A stretch of 64,000 bases of DNA from Mycobacterium aquaticum. Its GTDB lineage: Bacteria > Actinomycetota > Actinomycetes > Mycobacteriales > Mycobacteriaceae. This document shows positions 1 through 9,506 of the stretch, piece by piece. How positions within the stretch are numbered: the stretch's first letter is position 1; every line of letters starts with the position of its first letter. Made by a program: the position numbers and the translations under genes. The DNA lies in contig NZ_MVHF01000011.1 in NCBI RefSeq assembly GCF_002086485.1, positions 100,657 through 164,656 of the forward strand. Reading direction: 5' to 3'. The notes below the pieces were generated by a model, which did not search any database, had not been told where the DNA came from, and worked only from the letters and a program-made list of their open reading frames with translations.

Positions 1-435
1 GCGCTGATTGCGGGGGCGCCGGTGCTGTGCGATTCGTCCATGGTGGCGGCCGGTATCACCCGCTCACGACTCCCCGCCGACAACGAGGTGGTGTCTCTGG
101 TCGCCGATCCGCGCGCCCCCGAGCTGGCGACCCGGCTGGGCAGCACGCGCTCCGCGGCCGCCGTCGATCTGTGGGCCGACCGCCTCGGCGGCTCGGTGGT
201 GGCGATCGGCAATGCGCCGACGGCCCTGTTCCGGCTGCTCGAACTGCTCGACGAGGGTGCTCCGGTACCCGCCGCGGTGCTCGGTGGTCCGGTCGGCTTC
301 GTCGGGTCCGCCCAGTCCAAGCAGGAACTGATCGAGCGCCCACGCGGAATGTCCTATCTGGTGGTGACCGGCAGGCGCGGCGGCAGCGCGATGGCCGCCG
401 CCGCCGTCAATGCGATTGCGAGCGAACGCGAATGA
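1..435 (+). CDS. cobH: Precorrin-8X methylmutase CobH (5' end missing)
   Basis: The reading frame is open from the first base of the window, so the N-terminal part of the gene lies outside it. The visible 144 residues are the C-terminal two thirds of a protein that is normally about 210 residues. They contain the family segments around [10 protein letters not shown] and [14 protein letters not shown], and [11 protein letters not shown] near the end. CobH moves the C11 methyl group to C12 to convert precorrin-8X to hydrogenobyrinate in aerobic cobalamin synthesis. The stop overlaps the start of cobIJ in an ATGA, which indicates translational coupling. The family assignment is secure; the true start cannot be seen. 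Confidence 0.93.
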   Translation, partial: ALIAGAPVLCDSSMVAAGITRSRLPADNEVVSLVADPRAPELATRLGSTRSAAAVDLWADRLGGSVVAIGNAPTALFRLLELLDEGAPVPAAVLGGPVGFVGSAQSKQELIERPRGMSYLVVTGRRGGSAMAAAAVNAIASERE

Positions 436-1919
436 CGGCAAGGGGAACCCTCTACGGAGTCGGTCTTGGCCCGGGTGATCCGGAGTTGGTGACGGTCAAG
501 GCCGCTCGGCTGATCGGCGAGGCCGACGTCATCGCCTATCACAGCGCCCGGCACGGTCACAGCATCGCCAGGGGCATCGCCGAACGGTATCTGCGTCCCG
601 GCCAGGTCGAAGAACACCTGGTGTACCCGGTGACCACCGAGACCACCGACCATCCCGGCGGCTACGCGGGCGCGATGGAGGACTTCTACGCCGAGTCCGC
701 CGAGCGCATCGCGACGCACCTGGAGGCCGGCCGCAACGTGGCTCTGCTGGCCGAGGGCGATCCGCTGTTCTACAGCTCCTACATGCACATGCACACCCGG
801 CTCACCGAGCGGTTCGACGCCGTCATCGTGCCCGGTGTGACCTCGGTCAGCGCGGCATCGGCCGCCACCGGCACACCGCTGGTGCAGGGCGACGAGGTGC
901 TCACCATCCTGCCCGGCACCCTGCCCGCCGAGGAGCTCAAGCGGCGGCTGTCCGACACCGACGCAGCCGTGATCCTCAAACTCGGCCGGTCGTATACCGC
1001 TGTGCGCGAGGCTCTTTCATCAACAGGTCGGCTCGATGAGGCGTACTACGTGGAGCGGGCCAGCACCGAGCGCCAGCGGGTGGCGCCGGCCGCCGACATC
1101 GAGCCCGGCAAGGTGCCGTACTTCTCACTGGCCATGATCCCCGGCGGAGGCCGCGTCGCGCCCCCGCCGACGGGCAGCGTCGTGGTGATCGGTCTGGGGC
1201 CGGGCGACTCCGACTGGATGACCCCGCAGAGCCGGCGCGAGCTCGCCGCGGCGACCGACCTGATCGGGTACTTCCCGTACCTGGAACGGGCAGGCCTGCG
1301 GCCCGGGCAGCGCCACCACCCCAGCGACAACACCGACGAGCCCGCCCGCGCCGAGCTGGCCTGCAGCCTGGCCCAACAGGGCCGCACCGTCGCGGTGGTC
1401 TCGTCCGGAGATCCCGGGGTGTTCGCGATGGCCACCGCGGTGCTCGAGGAGGCCAAGCAATGGCCGGGTGTCGAGGTCCGCGTCATCCCCGCGATGACGG
1501 CCGCCCAGGCCGTCGCCAGCCGGGCCGGCGCGCCGCTCGGCCACGACTACGCGGTGATCTCGTTGTCCGACCGGCTCAAGCCGTGGGACGTGATCGCTTC
1601 TCGGCTGACCGCGGCGGCCAAGGCCGATCTGGTGCTGGCCATCTACAACCCGGCGTCCAAGACCCGAACCTGGCAGGTCGGTGCGATGCGCGACCTGTTG
1701 TTGGAGCACCGCGACCCGAGCACGCCGGTGATCATCGGTCGGGCGGTGTCCGGCGCGCAGCCCGGCAGCGGTGAGAGTGTCCGGGTGGTGCGGCTCGCCG
1801 ATCTCGACCCCGGTGAGGTCGACATGCGGTGCCTGTTGATCATCGGTTCGTCGCAGACGCAGTGGTACACCGATCAGGACCGGGACCGGGTCTTCACCCC
1901 GCGGCGCTACCCGAGCTGA
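432..1919 (+). CDS. cobIJ: Fused precorrin-2 C20- / precorrin-3B C17-methyltransferase CobIJ
   Basis: This 495-residue protein has two tandem tetrapyrrole (SAM-dependent) methylase domains. The first, about residues 1-245, begins with [16 protein letters not shown] and corresponds to CobI. The second, about 248-495, begins with [16 protein letters not shown] and corresponds to CobJ, which also contracts the corrin ring. The fused form is usual in mycobacteria (Rv2066). The start is the ATG that overlaps the cobH stop; upstream in-frame codons belong to cobH DNA read in another frame. The two genes form one operon and supply the early and late steps of corrin synthesis, while cobK, cobM and cobL are encoded nearby on the other strand. 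Confidence 0.95.
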   Translation: MTARGTLYGVGLGPGDPELVTVKAARLIGEADVIAYHSARHGHSIARGIAERYLRPGQVEEHLVYPVTTETTDHPGGYAGAMEDFYAESAERIATHLEAGRNVALLAEGDPLFYSSYMHMHTRLTERFDAVIVPGVTSVSAASAATGTPLVQGDEVLTILPGTLPAEELKRRLSDTDAAVILKLGRSYTAVREALSSTGRLDEAYYVERASTERQRVAPAADIEPGKVPYFSLAMIPGGGRVAPPPTGSVVVIGLGPGDSDWMTPQSRRELAAATDLIGYFPYLERAGLRPGQRHHPSDNTDEPARAELACSLAQQGRTVAVVSSGDPGVFAMATAVLEEAKQWPGVEVRVIPAMTAAQAVASRAGAPLGHDYAVISLSDRLKPWDVIASRLTAAAKADLVLAIYNPASKTRTWQVGAMRDLLLEHRDPSTPVIIGRAVSGAQPGSGESVRVVRLADLDPGEVDMRCLLIIGSSQTQWYTDQDRDRVFTPRRYPS

Positions 1920-1945
1920 GCTGCGGCCGCCGCTAGGGTCGGCCT

Positions 1946-3817
1946 ATGAGCACACGCCCCGCGGTGGACCGACTCGTCATGTACAAGCACGGCGTCGCGT
2001 ATGTCAGCCGCAGCGGGCCCGTCGACGGTGACCTCGAACTGACGTTCCGCCGCGACGACATGAAGGACGTGTTGAAGTCGCTGACGGTGGACATCGCCGG
2101 CGGGCAGGCATCGGTGGGCACCATCGCGTTCGACACGCCTTCGGATCCCCGCACCGAACTCGCCGGCCGCAACCTGCTGTTGGAGCCGGGTGGCGCACTT
2201 CTCGGACTCATCGAGGCGTTGCGCGGCCGGGTGGTCGAGGTGCGCTGCGGCGATCGACGTCACCGCGGCGAGGTCGTCGGCGTCGACGAGTCCGGCGAGA
2301 ATCGGCGACTGCTGGTGCTGCGCACCGAGGCCGGTGCGGTGAGCCTTGTCGACCTCAACGAGACCGACCAGGTCGACCTGATCGAGGATCCCTCGCGCGC
2401 GGACCTGGCGTACCTGATCGACCGGTCGCGCGCCGCGACCGCGGGCCAGGATTGTCAAGTGGCCGTACAGATCCGGGGCGCCGCCGAGCAGGCGCGGGTG
2501 TCCTACATCGTCCCGGCACCGATGTGGCGGGTGTCGTATCGGTTGGTCCGCGACGGTGACACGCTGGTGCTGGCCGCCATGGGTATCGTGCACAACCCGG
2601 TCGACGAGGATCTCACCGACGTCTCCCTGACATTGACCACCGGACAACCGATTTCGTTCGACATCGACCTGTACCACGGCAGGAAGGTGCGGCGCGCGGT
2701 GGTCGAAGAGCCCGAACGTGTGGCGGTGGCGAAGGCCACCCGCGCCGGAGGCGTGATGCCCGCCCCTGCGCTCGCCGGGATGCCGATGGCCGCAGGCTCT
2801 TTCGACGCGTACGCGGATGCCGCAGCCGACGTCGAAACCTCGGACAGCGGTGAGCATTTCGAATACCGACTGACGACGCCGGTGTCACTGAAGCGCGGCG
2901 GTGCGGCCATGGTGCCGCTCGCGGTGACGCCCGTCGACGGGGTCCGCCGTGAACTGGTGTGGCGGGATGGCGCACCGCCCGCGCCCGACGTCGTGTTGGC
3001 CTTCACCAACAGCACCGGCGTGGTGTTGGAAGAGGGACCCGCGGTGATCTACGAGCAGGACAGCTACGCCGGAGAGGCCATGGTGCCGTTCACCGCGCGA
3101 GATACCAAGGTGCGATTGGCATTTGCCAAGGATCTGGCGGTGCGGTGCCGCAGCAAGAGCGCCGCCGACCGGGTGACCGTCCGGGTCCGGCTGGGCGCCG
3201 ACGCCGTGGTCGAGGAGCAGCGTTTCGAGAAGCGTTACACGCTGCGCGCCGAGAACGATCACGACGAGGCCGTCGACGTCATCTTCGAACTGCTCCGCGT
3301 TCGTGAGCGCACGTTCGCCCCGCTCGATGGTGTCGTCGACATCGAGACCGATGGAGGCTGGCACCGGGTCCGGATTTCGGTACCCGGGCATCAGACCGTC
3401 GAGGCCACGGTTTTGGAAACCTGGCCGGTCTACACCGAGATCGACTACCGGCAGCTTTCACCCCGTCAGCTGGAGCAATGGCTGGCCGGGCGGTCGCTGG
3501 ACGCCGCGACCATCGATGAGCTGTCGGGTGTGCTGCGGCAATGGGAGCACGCCGACCGCCTCGACGCCGAACGGGACCGCCTCGAAGCCGGCCGCATCGA
3601 GGACTACGCCGCGCAGACCCGCATCGCCGAACAGCTCAAGGTGCTGGGCTCCGACGGCCAGGAGGGTGAACTGCGACGGCGGCAGGTCGACCAGCTCGAG
3701 CAACTGCAGAATCGGGTCAACGCGCTCGACACGCAGATCCGCTCACTGCGTGCGGACGCCGACGCCGCCCGCGTGGCGGCGTCGGAGGAGTTGCGCCGGT
3801 TGATCGGAGCGGGTTGA
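1946..3817 (+). CDS. DUF4139 domain protein
   Basis: The predicted product has 623 residues and no signal peptide or membrane segment. The central region, roughly residues 170-500, resembles DUF4139, including MWRVSYRLV followed by a beta-rich part. An alanine/methionine-rich linker lies near residue 270-290. The last 100 residues are charged and heptad-like (EQLKVLGSDGQEGELRRRQV), suggesting a coiled coil. DUF4139 proteins have no established enzymatic activity. The gene starts 26 bp after cobIJ on the same strand, so it may be read from the cob operon, but nothing links it functionally to cobalamin. Confidence 0.8.
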   Translation: MSTRPAVDRLVMYKHGVAYVSRSGPVDGDLELTFRRDDMKDVLKSLTVDIAGGQASVGTIAFDTPSDPRTELAGRNLLLEPGGALLGLIEALRGRVVEVRCGDRRHRGEVVGVDESGENRRLLVLRTEAGAVSLVDLNETDQVDLIEDPSRADLAYLIDRSRAATAGQDCQVAVQIRGAAEQARVSYIVPAPMWRVSYRLVRDGDTLVLAAMGIVHNPVDEDLTDVSLTLTTGQPISFDIDLYHGRKVRRAVVEEPERVAVAKATRAGGVMPAPALAGMPMAAGSFDAYADAAADVETSDSGEHFEYRLTTPVSLKRGGAAMVPLAVTPVDGVRRELVWRDGAPPAPDVVLAFTNSTGVVLEEGPAVIYEQDSYAGEAMVPFTARDTKVRLAFAKDLAVRCRSKSAADRVTVRVRLGADAVVEEQRFEKRYTLRAENDHDEAVDVIFELLRVRERTFAPLDGVVDIETDGGWHRVRISVPGHQTVEATVLETWPVYTEIDYRQLSPRQLEQWLAGRSLDAATIDELSGVLRQWEHADRLDAERDRLEAGRIEDYAAQTRIAEQLKVLGSDGQEGELRRRQVDQLEQLQNRVNALDTQIRSLRADADAARVAASEELRRLIGAG

Positions 3818-3847
3818 GCCCTGACTTCTGACTCCCGTCGACAATGA

Positions 3848-3876
3848 TTGACGACTGTCAGAATCGGCATTAGTGT
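3848..3876 (+). promoter_or_regulatory. Candidate promoter of the TetR/kinase pair with overlapping inverted repeat
   Basis: A TTGACG hexamer at 3848-3853 is followed after 17 bp by TAGTGT at 3871-3876. This fits a vegetative sigma-factor promoter, with the predicted start about 40 bp before the TetR start codon. The inverted repeat TGAC-GACT-GTCA at 3849-3860 overlaps the -35 box and could be the operator for autoregulation. The call rests on motif and spacing only. Confidence 0.45.
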
Positions 3877-3922
3877 CCGGCGTCACATCCGTTCAGCGTG
3901 ACACCCGTCGGTAGGGAGGCCA

Positions 3923-4555
3923 GTGGCACAACACGGCGCACAGGTGCGGTCCCGGATCGACCGGCGCCAGCCGCAACGCAGCGATCAGCGCCGCGCAGCC
4001 ATCTTGGACGCGCTCAACCAGCACCTGATGGAGACCGGGTTCGACTCGCTCGACATCGCCAAGGTCGCCCGGCAGGCCGGCGTGGGCCGGTCGGCGTTCT
4101 ACTTCTACTTCGAGAACAAGGCTGCCGCGGTCGCCGCACTGCTCGAGCCCATGCACGACGCGCTGATGGCTGCCAACAACATCCTGGCCAACACCGACAA
4201 ACCGCCCCGCACCCGGATCCGCGACACCATCGACGCCGTACTGCGCACCGCCGAGGACCACCGGTACCTGTTCCGCGCCATGCTGGAGGCCCGCGGGACC
4301 AGTGGCTCCGTGCGCGATCTGTGGGACGCGGCCAGAGAGTCGTTCGTCCCGACCGTGTCGGCAGTGATCGCTGCCGAACGCGCGAGCGGCCGGGCGCCCG
4401 CCGGTGCCGATCCGGTGGTGCTCGCCGGGCTGCTGTTGGAATTCAACGATCGGCTGCTCGAGCGCGCCATCGTCGGCGGACCGTTGACGCGCCAGCAGTT
4501 GCTCGACGGCGCGGAGGCGATCTGGATGGGCACCATCTACGGGGCGACGCAGTGA
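3923..4555 (+). CDS. TetR family transcriptional regulator
   Basis: The 210-residue protein has an N-terminal TetR DNA-binding domain. The helix-turn-helix is at about residues 45-64 (IAKVARQAGVGRSAFYFYF), preceded by a basic stretch. The C-terminal ligand domain is not assignable to a known effector class. The GTG start was chosen because GGAGG lies 6 bp upstream (3915-3919). The stop overlaps the GTG of the downstream kinase-like gene (GTGA), so the two are translationally coupled and the kinase is probably a regulated target. A candidate autoregulatory site lies at 3849-3860. Confidence 0.88.
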   Translation: MAQHGAQVRSRIDRRQPQRSDQRRAAILDALNQHLMETGFDSLDIAKVARQAGVGRSAFYFYFENKAAAVAALLEPMHDALMAANNILANTDKPPRTRIRDTIDAVLRTAEDHRYLFRAMLEARGTSGSVRDLWDAARESFVPTVSAVIAAERASGRAPAGADPVVLAGLLLEFNDRLLERAIVGGPLTRQQLLDGAEAIWMGTIYGATQ

Positions 4556-5619
4556 CCGCCGCGGTGTCCATCCCGGGCAAGCCAACCGACGTCACGCCCG
4601 GATGGCTCTCGGCGGTCCTGCACACCGAGGTACGCACAGCCGAGACGGCACCCATCGGCACCGGCCAGACCGGCGCCACGTATCGGGTGTCGGTGACCTA
4701 TGCCGACGAAAACCCTGGTCTTCCGGACACTTTCGCCGTCAAGCTGCCATCGCAGGACGACACCGTGCGCGACCGTGTCGCCATCGGCTACCGCTCCGAG
4801 CATGCGTTCTACACCAATGTCGCGGGCCACGTGCAGATCCCGGTACCGCACTGTCACCACTGCGAAATCGCCGGCGACGGCGCCGATTTCGTGTTGCTGC
4901 TGGCCGATATGGCGCCCGCGGTTCAGGGTGACCAGATCGCGGGGTGTACACCGGCGGAGGCCACGTTGGCGGTCCGGGCGCTGGCCGCCTTGCACGGTCC
5001 GACCTGGTGCGACCCACAGTGGGCCAACTTCCCCGGCATCGCGATGCCCAGGCCCGAACCGGATTCGGCGAAGGGTTTCGGTGAGATCGCCACGGTGGCC
5101 GCCGATATCACGCTCGACCGGCTCGGCGAGCGGATGAGCGCCCAGAATCGCGACACCATGCGGGCCGCGATGTCGGTGGTGACGCCGTGGTTGCTGGCCG
5201 AGCCGGACCGGTTCGCAGTGCTGCACGGCGACTATCGGTTGGACAACATGCTGTTCGACCCGGACCGTACCCGCGTCACCGTGGTGGACTGGCAGACGCT
5301 GGGTTCGGGCCTGCCCACGCGGGATCTGTCCTACTTCACCGCCACGAGCCTGCGCCCGGATGTCCGGACCGCCGTGGAAACCGAGCTCGTCGATGTGTAC
5401 CACCAGACCTTGCAGGCCCACGGTGTCACCGGATATGACCGGGAAAGTTGTTGGTACGACTATCGGTTGGGCATGTTGCAGGCGCCATTGATCACGGCGC
5501 TGGGCTGCGCGTTCGCCACCTCCACCGAACGGGGTGACGACATGATGGTGGCGATGGCCGAACGCGGTTGCCAGGCCATCCGCGAGCTGGGCACCCTCGA
5601 GCTGATCAGCGCGCTCTGA
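4552..5619 (+). CDS. Aminoglycoside-phosphotransferase-fold kinase-like protein
   Basis: The 355-residue protein has the APH/choline-kinase fold. AVKLP with Lys64 is the nucleotide-binding lysine. HGDYRLDN at residues 225-232 is the Brenner-type catalytic loop, with Asp227 as base, and VVDWQ at 244-248 supplies the metal-binding Asp246. The substrate is unknown; related mycobacterial proteins are annotated only as phosphotransferases, and antibiotic resistance should not be assumed. The GTG start overlaps the TetR stop by four bases. The 3' end overlaps the convergent cobK gene by 14 nt. Confidence 0.85.
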   Translation: MTAAVSIPGKPTDVTPGWLSAVLHTEVRTAETAPIGTGQTGATYRVSVTYADENPGLPDTFAVKLPSQDDTVRDRVAIGYRSEHAFYTNVAGHVQIPVPHCHHCEIAGDGADFVLLLADMAPAVQGDQIAGCTPAEATLAVRALAALHGPTWCDPQWANFPGIAMPRPEPDSAKGFGEIATVAADITLDRLGERMSAQNRDTMRAAMSVVTPWLLAEPDRFAVLHGDYRLDNMLFDPDRTRVTVVDWQTLGSGLPTRDLSYFTATSLRPDVRTAVETELVDVYHQTLQAHGVTGYDRESCWYDYRLGMLQAPLITALGCAFATSTERGDDMMVAMAERGCQAIRELGTLELISAL

Positions 5620-6340
5620 GGTGTGCCCTGACCCAGTCCGAAGCCTCGCCGACGGTGGCCACGGCGTGTACCCCGGCCGGTAGGGGTGGTCGGTCGACCA
5701 TGATCACCGTCACCCCCGCGTCCGCCGCGGCCCGCAGCTTGGGCTCGGTCATGGCGCCGCCGCTGTTCTTGGTGACCAGGGCGTCGATGTGGTGCTCGGT
5801 GAGCAGGGCCAGCTCGCCCTCGTAGTGATACGGGCCGCGCGACAACAACAATCGATGATGTTCCGGCAGGCTCGTGGGCTCGGGTGCCGTGACGGCCCGG
5901 ATCAGGAACCAGGCGTCCACGCCGCGGAAGGCCGCGGTTCCGGATCGGCCGGTGGTCAGAAATACCCGGGCATACCCGTTGTCTGCCACGGTTTTCGCGG
6001 CCTCGGCGTCGGAGGCCACCACGGTCGCGTCCCCGGGCTGCCAGGCCGGACGAGCCAGCACCAGGTGCGGCACACCGAGTTCGGCGCACACCTGCGCGGC
6101 ATGCGCGGTGATGGTCGCCGCGAACGGATGGGTCGCGTCGACCACGGCGTCGATCCGCTCGTCGCGCAACCAGTTCCGCATGCCGTCGACGCCGCCGAAA
6201 CCCCCGATGCGGACCGGGCCGACCGGCAGCGCAGGCTCGGGCACCCGTCCGGCCAGTGAGCTGATGAGCTCGACCTCGGGGTGCAGCGCCGCGGCCAGCG
6301 CCCGGGCCTCTCCCGTGCCGCCGAGCAGCAGAAGCCTCAC
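5606..6340 (-). CDS. cobK: Precorrin-6A reductase CobK
   Basis: The 244-residue protein begins RLLLLGGTGEARALAAAL, the nucleotide-binding N terminus of the CobK/CbiJ family. It also contains DATHPFAATITAHA, typical of the family. It reduces precorrin-6A to dihydro-precorrin-6A with NADPH. The GTG start shares one base with the cobM stop codon (TAGTG), so it is the last gene of the minus-strand chain SDR-cobL-cobM-cobK. Length and gene order match Rv2070c. Confidence 0.94.
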   Translation of the reverse strand: MRLLLLGGTGEARALAAALHPEVELISSLAGRVPEPALPVGPVRIGGFGGVDGMRNWLRDERIDAVVDATHPFAATITAHAAQVCAELGVPHLVLARPAWQPGDATVVASDAEAAKTVADNGYARVFLTTGRSGTAAFRGVDAWFLIRAVTAPEPTSLPEHHRLLLSRGPYHYEGELALLTEHHIDALVTKNSGGAMTEPKLRAAADAGVTVIMVDRPPLPAGVHAVATVGEASDWVRAHLRAR

Positions 6341-7095
6341 TAGTGCCTGCTCCCCCTGCGGCGGTCCGACGAGTAGAGGTAGCTGTCGGAGAAGCCTTCG
6401 GCGGCAAGCACATCGCCGACCACGATCACCGCGGTACGGGTGACCTCGGCGGCGTGCATCTTCTCCGCGATGTCGGCCAGCGTGCCGCGCAGCACGGTCT
6501 GCTGCGGCCAGCTCGCGAATGCCACGACCGCACACGGCGTTTCCGATCGGTACCCGCCATCGATGAGCTGCGGCACGATGTGGTCGATCTGCGCTGCGGC
6601 CAGGTGCAGCACGAGCGTCGCCCCCGGCGCGGCGAGCGTGCGCAGATCCTCGCCGTCGGGCATCGCCGTCGACAGCGTCGCGACGCGGCTCAGCGTGACC
6701 GTCTGCGCCACCCCCGGAACCGTGAGTTCACGGCCCAGCACCGCGGCGACAGCCGCGAATGCCGGTACGCCTGGCACGATTTCGTAGCGCACGCCGAGCG
6801 CGTCGAGCCTGCGGCATTGCTCGGCCAGCGCGCTGTAGATCGACGGGTCGCCGGAGTGCAGCCGGGCCACGTCGTGACCGGCGCGGTCGGCGGCCACCAG
6901 CTCATCGATGATCTGGTCGAGGTTCAGCGGTCCGGTGTCGACGATGCGGGCGTCCGGCGGGCAGATGGCCAGCAGGTCGTCGGGCATGATCGACCCGGCG
7001 TAGAGGCAGACGGGGCAGCTGCTCAGCAGCCGCTGGCCGCGCACCGTAATCAGGTCTGCCGCGCCGGGACCGGCCCCGATGAAATAGACCGTCAC
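6340..7095 (-). CDS. cobM: Precorrin-4 C11-methyltransferase CobM
   Basis: This is a 251-residue single-domain tetrapyrrole methylase. It has the N-terminal loop YFIGAGPGAADLITVRG, the CPVCLYAGSIMP segment typical of CobM/CbiF and the LHSGDPSIYSALAEQ loop. It methylates C11 of precorrin-4 using SAM to give precorrin-5. The GTG start overlaps the cobL stop as GTGA, and the stop overlaps cobK by one base, so the three genes are tightly coupled. Confidence 0.95.
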   Translation of the reverse strand: MTVYFIGAGPGAADLITVRGQRLLSSCPVCLYAGSIMPDDLLAICPPDARIVDTGPLNLDQIIDELVAADRAGHDVARLHSGDPSIYSALAEQCRRLDALGVRYEIVPGVPAFAAVAAVLGRELTVPGVAQTVTLSRVATLSTAMPDGEDLRTLAAPGATLVLHLAAAQIDHIVPQLIDGGYRSETPCAVVAFASWPQQTVLRGTLADIAEKMHAAEVTRTAVIVVGDVLAAEGFSDSYLYSSDRRRGSRH

Positions 7096-8270
7096 GGCTT
7101 CACCACCGACCACTGGGTGACCGGCAGCGCCGGGCGCCATCCGGTGAACCCGCCGATCGCGCCGCCGTGATAATGCTGATAGCGCCGCAATTCGCCGCCT
7201 TCCTTCGAATACCACTGCGCCACAACGGCTTCTGACTCCACCGTGACAGCGTTGACCACCAGCCGCCCGCCGGCGGGCAATCGGTCGAAGCAAGCCTGCA
7301 CCAGGCCCGGCTGGGTGACGCCGCCGCCCACGAAGACCGCCGACGGCTCGGATCCGTCGAATCCCTCTGGCGCCGCCCCACGCACCTGCACCCGCACCCC
7401 GAATGCCACGACATTGGCACCGATGCGGTTGCGGCGCTGCGGATCACGCTCGTATGCCGTCGACCGGCAGCCGGGCGCGCTGCGGCACCACTCGATGGCG
7501 ATGCTGCCCGATCCGGAGCCGACATCCCACAGCAGCTCCCCCGGCCGGGGCCCGAGCGCCGCCAAGGTCACGGCCCTGATCGACTGCTTGGTCAGTTGCC
7601 CGTCGTGGTCGAAATCGTCATCAGGCAGGGCGTGCGCGCGACGCTCGTCGGGCAGGTACCGCACGGCCATGACGTTGAGCGCATCGACATCGGCGGGCGG
7701 CCGCGACGCCCACTCTCGCGCCGTCGCCGAGCGACGCAGTTCCCGCGGCCCGCCGAGCTGCTCCAGCACCGTCAGTTCCGAGTCCCCACGTCCGGTGTCG
7801 GTCAGCAGCTTGGCCAGAGCGGCCGGACTCGTGCCGTCCCGGGACAGCACCACGGCCTGCCCACCGCGGCGCACCGCCGTATGTGGTTCGGCGGTCACCA
7901 GGCTGATGATCTCGGTGTCCTGCACCGACCAACCGACCCTCGAACACGCCAGCGTCACCGACGACACGTGCGGCAGCACGGTGACCGCGTCGGCGCCGTA
8001 CATCCGGATCAGCACGCTGCCGACCCCGTGCAGCAGCGGATCCCCGCTGGCGATCACGTGCACGTCACCGTCGGCTCCGTCGAGCAAAGTGCGCAGCGCG
8101 GGCGTCATCGGCGACGGCCACACCCGCCGGACCGCCGAGACGGTGCCGTCGAGCAGGTCGAGCTGCCGCCTGGACCCGTGCACCACTGTGGCCCTTGCCA
8201 ATTCGGCACGTACAGTCGGCGCCAGGCCGGCCATGCCGTCGGCCCCGATTCCGACCACGATGATTCTCAC
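7092..8270 (-). CDS. cobL: Precorrin-6Y C5,15-methyltransferase (decarboxylating) CobL
   Basis: The 392-residue protein fuses a CbiE-type tetrapyrrole methylase (about residues 1-200, starting IIVVGIGADGMAGL) to a CbiT-type Rossmann methyltransferase (about 215-392, with LLWDVGSGSGSIAIEWC as SAM site). It methylates C5 and C15 and decarboxylates the C12 acetate. The GTG start overlaps the stop of the upstream SDR gene as GTGA. The bifunctional form is the normal aerobic-pathway enzyme (Rv2072c). Confidence 0.95.
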   Translation of the reverse strand: MRIIVVGIGADGMAGLAPTVRAELARATVVHGSRRQLDLLDGTVSAVRRVWPSPMTPALRTLLDGADGDVHVIASGDPLLHGVGSVLIRMYGADAVTVLPHVSSVTLACSRVGWSVQDTEIISLVTAEPHTAVRRGGQAVVLSRDGTSPAALAKLLTDTGRGDSELTVLEQLGGPRELRRSATAREWASRPPADVDALNVMAVRYLPDERRAHALPDDDFDHDGQLTKQSIRAVTLAALGPRPGELLWDVGSGSGSIAIEWCRSAPGCRSTAYERDPQRRNRIGANVVAFGVRVQVRGAAPEGFDGSEPSAVFVGGGVTQPGLVQACFDRLPAGGRLVVNAVTVESEAVVAQWYSKEGGELRRYQHYHGGAIGGFTGWRPALPVTQWSVVKP

Positions 8271-9049
8271 CTCGGCATCCTGCGCCAGATCGGGCCAGGG
8301 ACAAAACGCGTCACGAAGATCATCGGCCGGATCACCCACGGCACCCACACCGCACTCTTGCCTGCGGCCAGCGCGGCCGCGGCTGCCTCGGCAACCTGGG
8401 CCGGGGTGCTGGAGAACGGCGCCGGGTCCATCCCCTGGGTCATCTGTCCGATCACGAAGCCCGGCCGCACGATCAACAGGTGCACGCCGGTGCCGTGCAG
8501 AGCGTCGCTCAGCCCGCAGGCGAACCCGTCCAGGCCGGCCTTGGCCGACCCGTAGACGTAGTTGGCGCGGCGGACCCGAGCCCCGGCGATCGAGGAGAAC
8601 ACCACCAGCCGGCCCCGGCCCGCGGCCCGCATGCGCCGTGCGAGCTCGGTGAGCAGGCTCACCTGGGCGACGTAGTCGGTGTGCACCACGGCGACCGCGT
8701 GCGCGGTATCGGTCTCGGCGCGCGCCTGGTCGCCGAGCACGCCGAAGGCCAGGACCGCGGTGTCGATCGGCCCGTGCGCAGTTTCGATCGTGTCGATCAG
8801 GCGCGCATGCTCGGCGACGTCGTCGGCGTCGAACTCGCACGTGTGCACGGCCGCGGCACCTGCGGCCCGCACCGCGGCAACCTCGTCGGCGAGCCGGTCG
8901 GCCCCGCGGGCGGCGAGCACCACGGTCGCGCCCGCAGCCAGACGGGTGGCCAGTTCGACCCCGATCTCGCTACGACCCCCAAAGATCACCACAACCCGCG
9001 GGACGGGATGTGCCGTGTCTGTCGTGTCGTTCACGGCAGCGATTATCAC
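8267..9049 (-). CDS. Short-chain dehydrogenase/reductase (Rv2073c-like)
   Basis: This 260-residue SDR has a modified nucleotide-binding motif, [11 protein letters not shown]. Serine in VVFSSIAGA and YVYGSAK supply the catalytic Ser and Tyr-x3-Lys. The longer C-terminal part ([24 protein letters not shown]) resembles DprE2-like mycobacterial SDRs. The substrate is unknown. It is the first gene of the chain that continues into cobL by a 4-nt overlap, a position conserved in M. tuberculosis. An in-frame GTG at 9034 is an alternative start. Confidence 0.82.
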   Translation of the reverse strand: MIIAAVNDTTDTAHPVPRVVVIFGGRSEIGVELATRLAAGATVVLAARGADRLADEVAAVRAAGAAAVHTCEFDADDVAEHARLIDTIETAHGPIDTAVLAFGVLGDQARAETDTAHAVAVVHTDYVAQVSLLTELARRMRAAGRGRLVVFSSIAGARVRRANYVYGSAKAGLDGFACGLSDALHGTGVHLLIVRPGFVIGQMTQGMDPAPFSSTPAQVAEAAAAALAAGKSAVWVPWVIRPMIFVTRFVPGPIWRRMPR

Positions 9050-9069
9050 CTGCGCTAGCGTGGAGGCCG

Positions 9070-9495
9070 ATGGCTACGTCACGGGGCAAGGCAACCACCA
9101 AGCTCACCAATGACGCTCTGGCGTTTCTCACCGAGCGCCATCTGGCCATGCTCACGACGCTGCGCTCGGACAATTCGCCGCACGTCGTCGCCGTTGGTTT
9201 CACCTTCGATCCCAAGACCCATATCGCTCGGGTCATCACCACCGGTGGGTCGCAGAAGGCGATCAACGCCCATGAGCGCGGCGTCGCGGTGCTCAGCCAG
9301 GTCGACGGTGCCCGTTGGTTGTCCCTGGAGGGCAAGTCCACCGTCAGCACAGAAACCGATGCGGTGCGCGACGCCGAGCTGCGATACGCGCAGCGCTACC
9401 GCACCCCGCGGGTCAATCCCCGCCGGGTCGTGATCGAGGTCCGCGTCGAGCGGGTGCTCGGCTCGTCGGATCTGCTGGACCGCAGCGGCGAGTAG
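9070..9495 (+). CDS. F420H2-dependent biliverdin reductase-like PPOX protein
   Basis: The 141-residue single-domain split-barrel protein carries [17 protein letters not shown] and [19 protein letters not shown], nearly identical to what is known of Rv2074. That protein binds F420 and reduces biliverdin to bilirubin, although it was earlier annotated as a pyridoxamine-phosphate oxidase. GGAGG 4 bp before the ATG supports this start over the upstream in-frame ATG at 9010. It is divergent from the SDR-cob chain with a 20-bp gap, so both promoters must overlap or one must lie inside a coding region. Confidence 0.85.
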   Translation: MATSRGKATTKLTNDALAFLTERHLAMLTTLRSDNSPHVVAVGFTFDPKTHIARVITTGGSQKAINAHERGVAVLSQVDGARWLSLEGKSTVSTETDAVRDAELRYAQRYRTPRVNPRRVVIEVRVERVLGSSDLLDRSGE

Positions 9496-9506
9496 GCCGC
9501 CGGCGC

